Source: Desulfobulbaceae bacterium (GTDB taxonomy: Bacteria; Desulfobacterota; Desulfobulbia; Desulfobulbales; Desulfobulbaceae). Taken from it: 16,996 bases of DNA. The stretch is taken from positions 1 to 16,996 of the forward strand of contig JALXCX010000295.1 of NCBI GenBank assembly GCA_026990725.1, written 5' to 3'. Position numbers and translations under genes: made by a program. Shown one piece after another: positions 16,489 to 16,996 of the stretch (positions are counted from its first letter, which is position 1; each line of letters begins with the position of its first letter). The notes below the pieces were generated by a model. The model was not told where the DNA came from. It ran no database searches and saw only the letters and a program-made list of their open reading frames with translations.

Positions 16489-16522
16489 AAAGCATGCAAC
16501 ATGTTGTGTTTTTGCATGCTTT
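16489..16522. repeat. Inverted repeat AAAGCATGCA/TGCATGCTTT
   Basis: Perfect 10-bp arms (16489-16498, 16513-16522) enclose a 14-base loop. The structure spans the second NrdR-box-like site and the start codon of the 16494 ORF. Only a short T-run follows on the plus strand, so a terminator role is weak. Confidence 0.5.
16494..16509. promoter_or_regulatory. NrdR-box-like site 2 (weaker)
   Basis: ATGCAACATGTTGTGT matches the same consensus at 12 of 16 positions and starts 33 bp from site 1, close to three helical turns. NrdR boxes usually come in pairs at about this spacing, which supports both sites. It overlaps the start of the doubtful ORF at 16494 and sits inside a 10-bp-stem hairpin. Confidence 0.5.
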
Positions 16523-16685
16523 TCTGGAAAAGAACATACTTTCAGTCAGATCGAAAAAACAATTTTTACGTCCACAAAAAAAAGACAAAAAAATGAAAAA
16601 AGATGCGCCTGAAATAAAGTTGATGTATAAAGACGCAGTGCAAAAAATATTTAACTATTTAGGTATCAGCACAAGACTAGTATAA
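16494..16685 (+). CDS. Doubtful small basic ORF
   Basis: A 63-codon frame starting MQHVVFLHAFLEKNILSV, with AAGGA about seven bases before ATG 16494. It is lysine-rich in the middle (RSKKQFLRPQKKDKKMKKD) and ends DAVQKIFNYLGISTRLV. I recognise no family, motif or membrane segment. The frame starts inside an inverted repeat and a putative NrdR box, which counts against it; the good ribosome-binding site counts for it. A shorter start at ATG 16592 has no Shine-Dalgarno. Divergent from the RNR gene. It may be a chance ORF. Confidence 0.3.
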   Translation: MQHVVFLHAFLEKNILSVRSKKQFLRPQKKDKKMKKDAPEIKLMYKDAVQKIFNYLGISTRLV

Positions 16686-16694
16686 CCTTGGGTC

Positions 16695-16804
16695 TGTAAC
16701 TGTTCAGATGTGCTCCATAGTGTGGTAAGCAGGCCAACGAACTATAGCCCGTCTATGTGAGGCGGCCTGATCGCCACACTATGGGGTGCAGCTGAACAGT
16801 TACA
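16695..16804. repeat. 110-bp large hairpin / MITE-like inverted repeat
   Basis: Two 31-bp arms (16695-16725 and 16774-16804), starting TGTAACTGTTCAG and ending CTGAACAGTTACA, match at 27 positions. Of the four differences three would form G-U pairs in plus-strand RNA. Inside, CAGGCC/GGCCTG (16730-16735, 16764-16769) and ATAG/CTAT extend the fold. I see no flanking target duplication. It could be a miniature mobile element end-pair or a stable RNA hairpin; no transposase is present. Confidence 0.7.
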
Positions 16805-16812
16805 AAATATTT

Positions 16813-16908
16813 ACAAAGGCAACACGGCAGGAGCATGTTGGCCAGCAACCGGGAATACTGAAAGTTCGCAGCCACGGTATGGCAAATCAGGAGCCCGTGA
16901 CGACTGTC
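16813..16908 (-). pseudogene. Repeat copy B: coding-like remnant of the same unknown family
   Basis: On the minus strand the block reads DSRHGLLICHTVAANFQYS then RLLANMLLPCCLC, aligned without gaps to copies C and A. A continuous 62-codon minus-strand frame (16753-16941) contains it, but that frame runs through the large hairpin and overlaps the start of the gene at 16932, so an intact gene is unlikely. Against copy C many codon differences are synonymous. I do not recognise the family. Confidence 0.45.
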
Positions 16909-16931
16909 ATATATAAACTTTGGAGAAATAC

Positions 16932-16996
16932 GTGAAGGCAACCTGTCTGAGCTGTAAATACTATAAAATCAAAGACGCCCGGACCGGTCTTTGTCG
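16932..16996 (+). CDS. Cys-rich small protein, N-terminal part only
   Basis: A frame starts with GTG 16932, with GGAG six bases upstream, and runs off the right edge after 21 full codons. It reads (M)KATCLSCKYYKIKDARTGLC with Cys5, Cys8 and Cys21. The CxxC followed by a third Cys suggests a metal-binding (zinc or Fe-S) motif of the kind found in small uncharacterised proteins. Too little is visible for a family call. Its leader consists of repeat copy B and the large hairpin. Confidence 0.55.
   Translation, partial: MKATCLSCKYYKIKDARTGLC

Larger units (their letters stand above)
16686..16931. other. Repeat-filled intergenic region
   Basis: This 246-bp stretch holds a 110-bp hairpin (16695-16804) followed at once by repeat copy B (16813-16908) and then the ribosome-binding site of the gene at 16932. 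Nothing else is visible. Confidence 0.6.

Noticed and set aside
16813..16931. Riboswitch-like leader (cyclic-di-GMP or cobalamin type) before the gene at 16932
   Set aside because: GAAAG and a CACGG/CCGTG stem recall such RNAs, but the conserved cores (for example the B12 box or the GEMM core) are absent. The stems seen in copies A and B are not kept in copy C, while third-position changes favour a coding origin.

Overview
The window looks like chromosomal core DNA of a Gram-negative anaerobe. A Desulfobacterota (deltaproteobacterial, possibly Desulfobulbales) origin is my inference. It rests on the joint presence of a corrinoid-protein-type Fe-S domain fused to DUF3786, a small 2[4Fe-4S] ferredoxin, a DUF134 regulator, DUF4390 next to an NtrY/NtrX-like two-component pair, and a B12-dependent (class II) ribonucleotide reductase. 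There is no rRNA, tRNA, CRISPR array or intact insertion sequence.

Layout: 1-234 (-) start of a secreted protein, cut by the window edge; 410-1315 (-) era; 1531-3534 (+) RNase II/R-family exoribonuclease; 3535-4080 (-) rfbC; 4190-5257 (-) rfbB; 5468-6267 (-) Fe-S/DUF3786 protein, whose start I move inward because a strong terminator (6323-6358) covers the upstream candidate; 6407-6592 (-) ferredoxin; 6972-7259 (-) DUF134 regulator; 7591-12907 (+) a run of DUF4390 protein, NtrY-like kinase, NtrX-like sigma-54 activator and hemB; 13044-13439 (-) VanZ-like and 13453-13998 (-) SEC-C protein; 14182-16359 (-) class II RNR; 16494-16685 (+) doubtful small ORF; 16932-16996 (+) start of a Cys-rich protein cut by the window edge.

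How the genes fit together: hemB makes porphobilinogen for tetrapyrroles (haem, sirohaem, cobalamin), and the RNR 1.3 kb away needs adenosylcobalamin. The RNR has a clear control region: a TTGATG/TATAAA promoter whose spacer is filled by an NrdR-box-like site, with a weaker second box about three helical turns upstream. rfbB and rfbC belong to dTDP-L-rhamnose synthesis, but their partners rfbA and rfbD are not here. The DUF4390/kinase/activator genes look like an envelope- or metabolism-sensing system with unknown signal and targets.

The least explained signal is a family of three diverged, ungapped repeats (5303-5395, 6847-6936, 16813-16908) in three separate intergenic regions. In one frame they encode related peptides around LLICHAAAANF, and the differences between two copies are largely synonymous. 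They therefore look like remnants of an unidentified protein-coding, possibly mobile, family. One copy sits beside a 110-bp hairpin whose arm differences mostly become G-U pairs in plus-strand RNA. A second pattern is that five genes lack a Shine-Dalgarno and start after pyrimidine-rich leaders.
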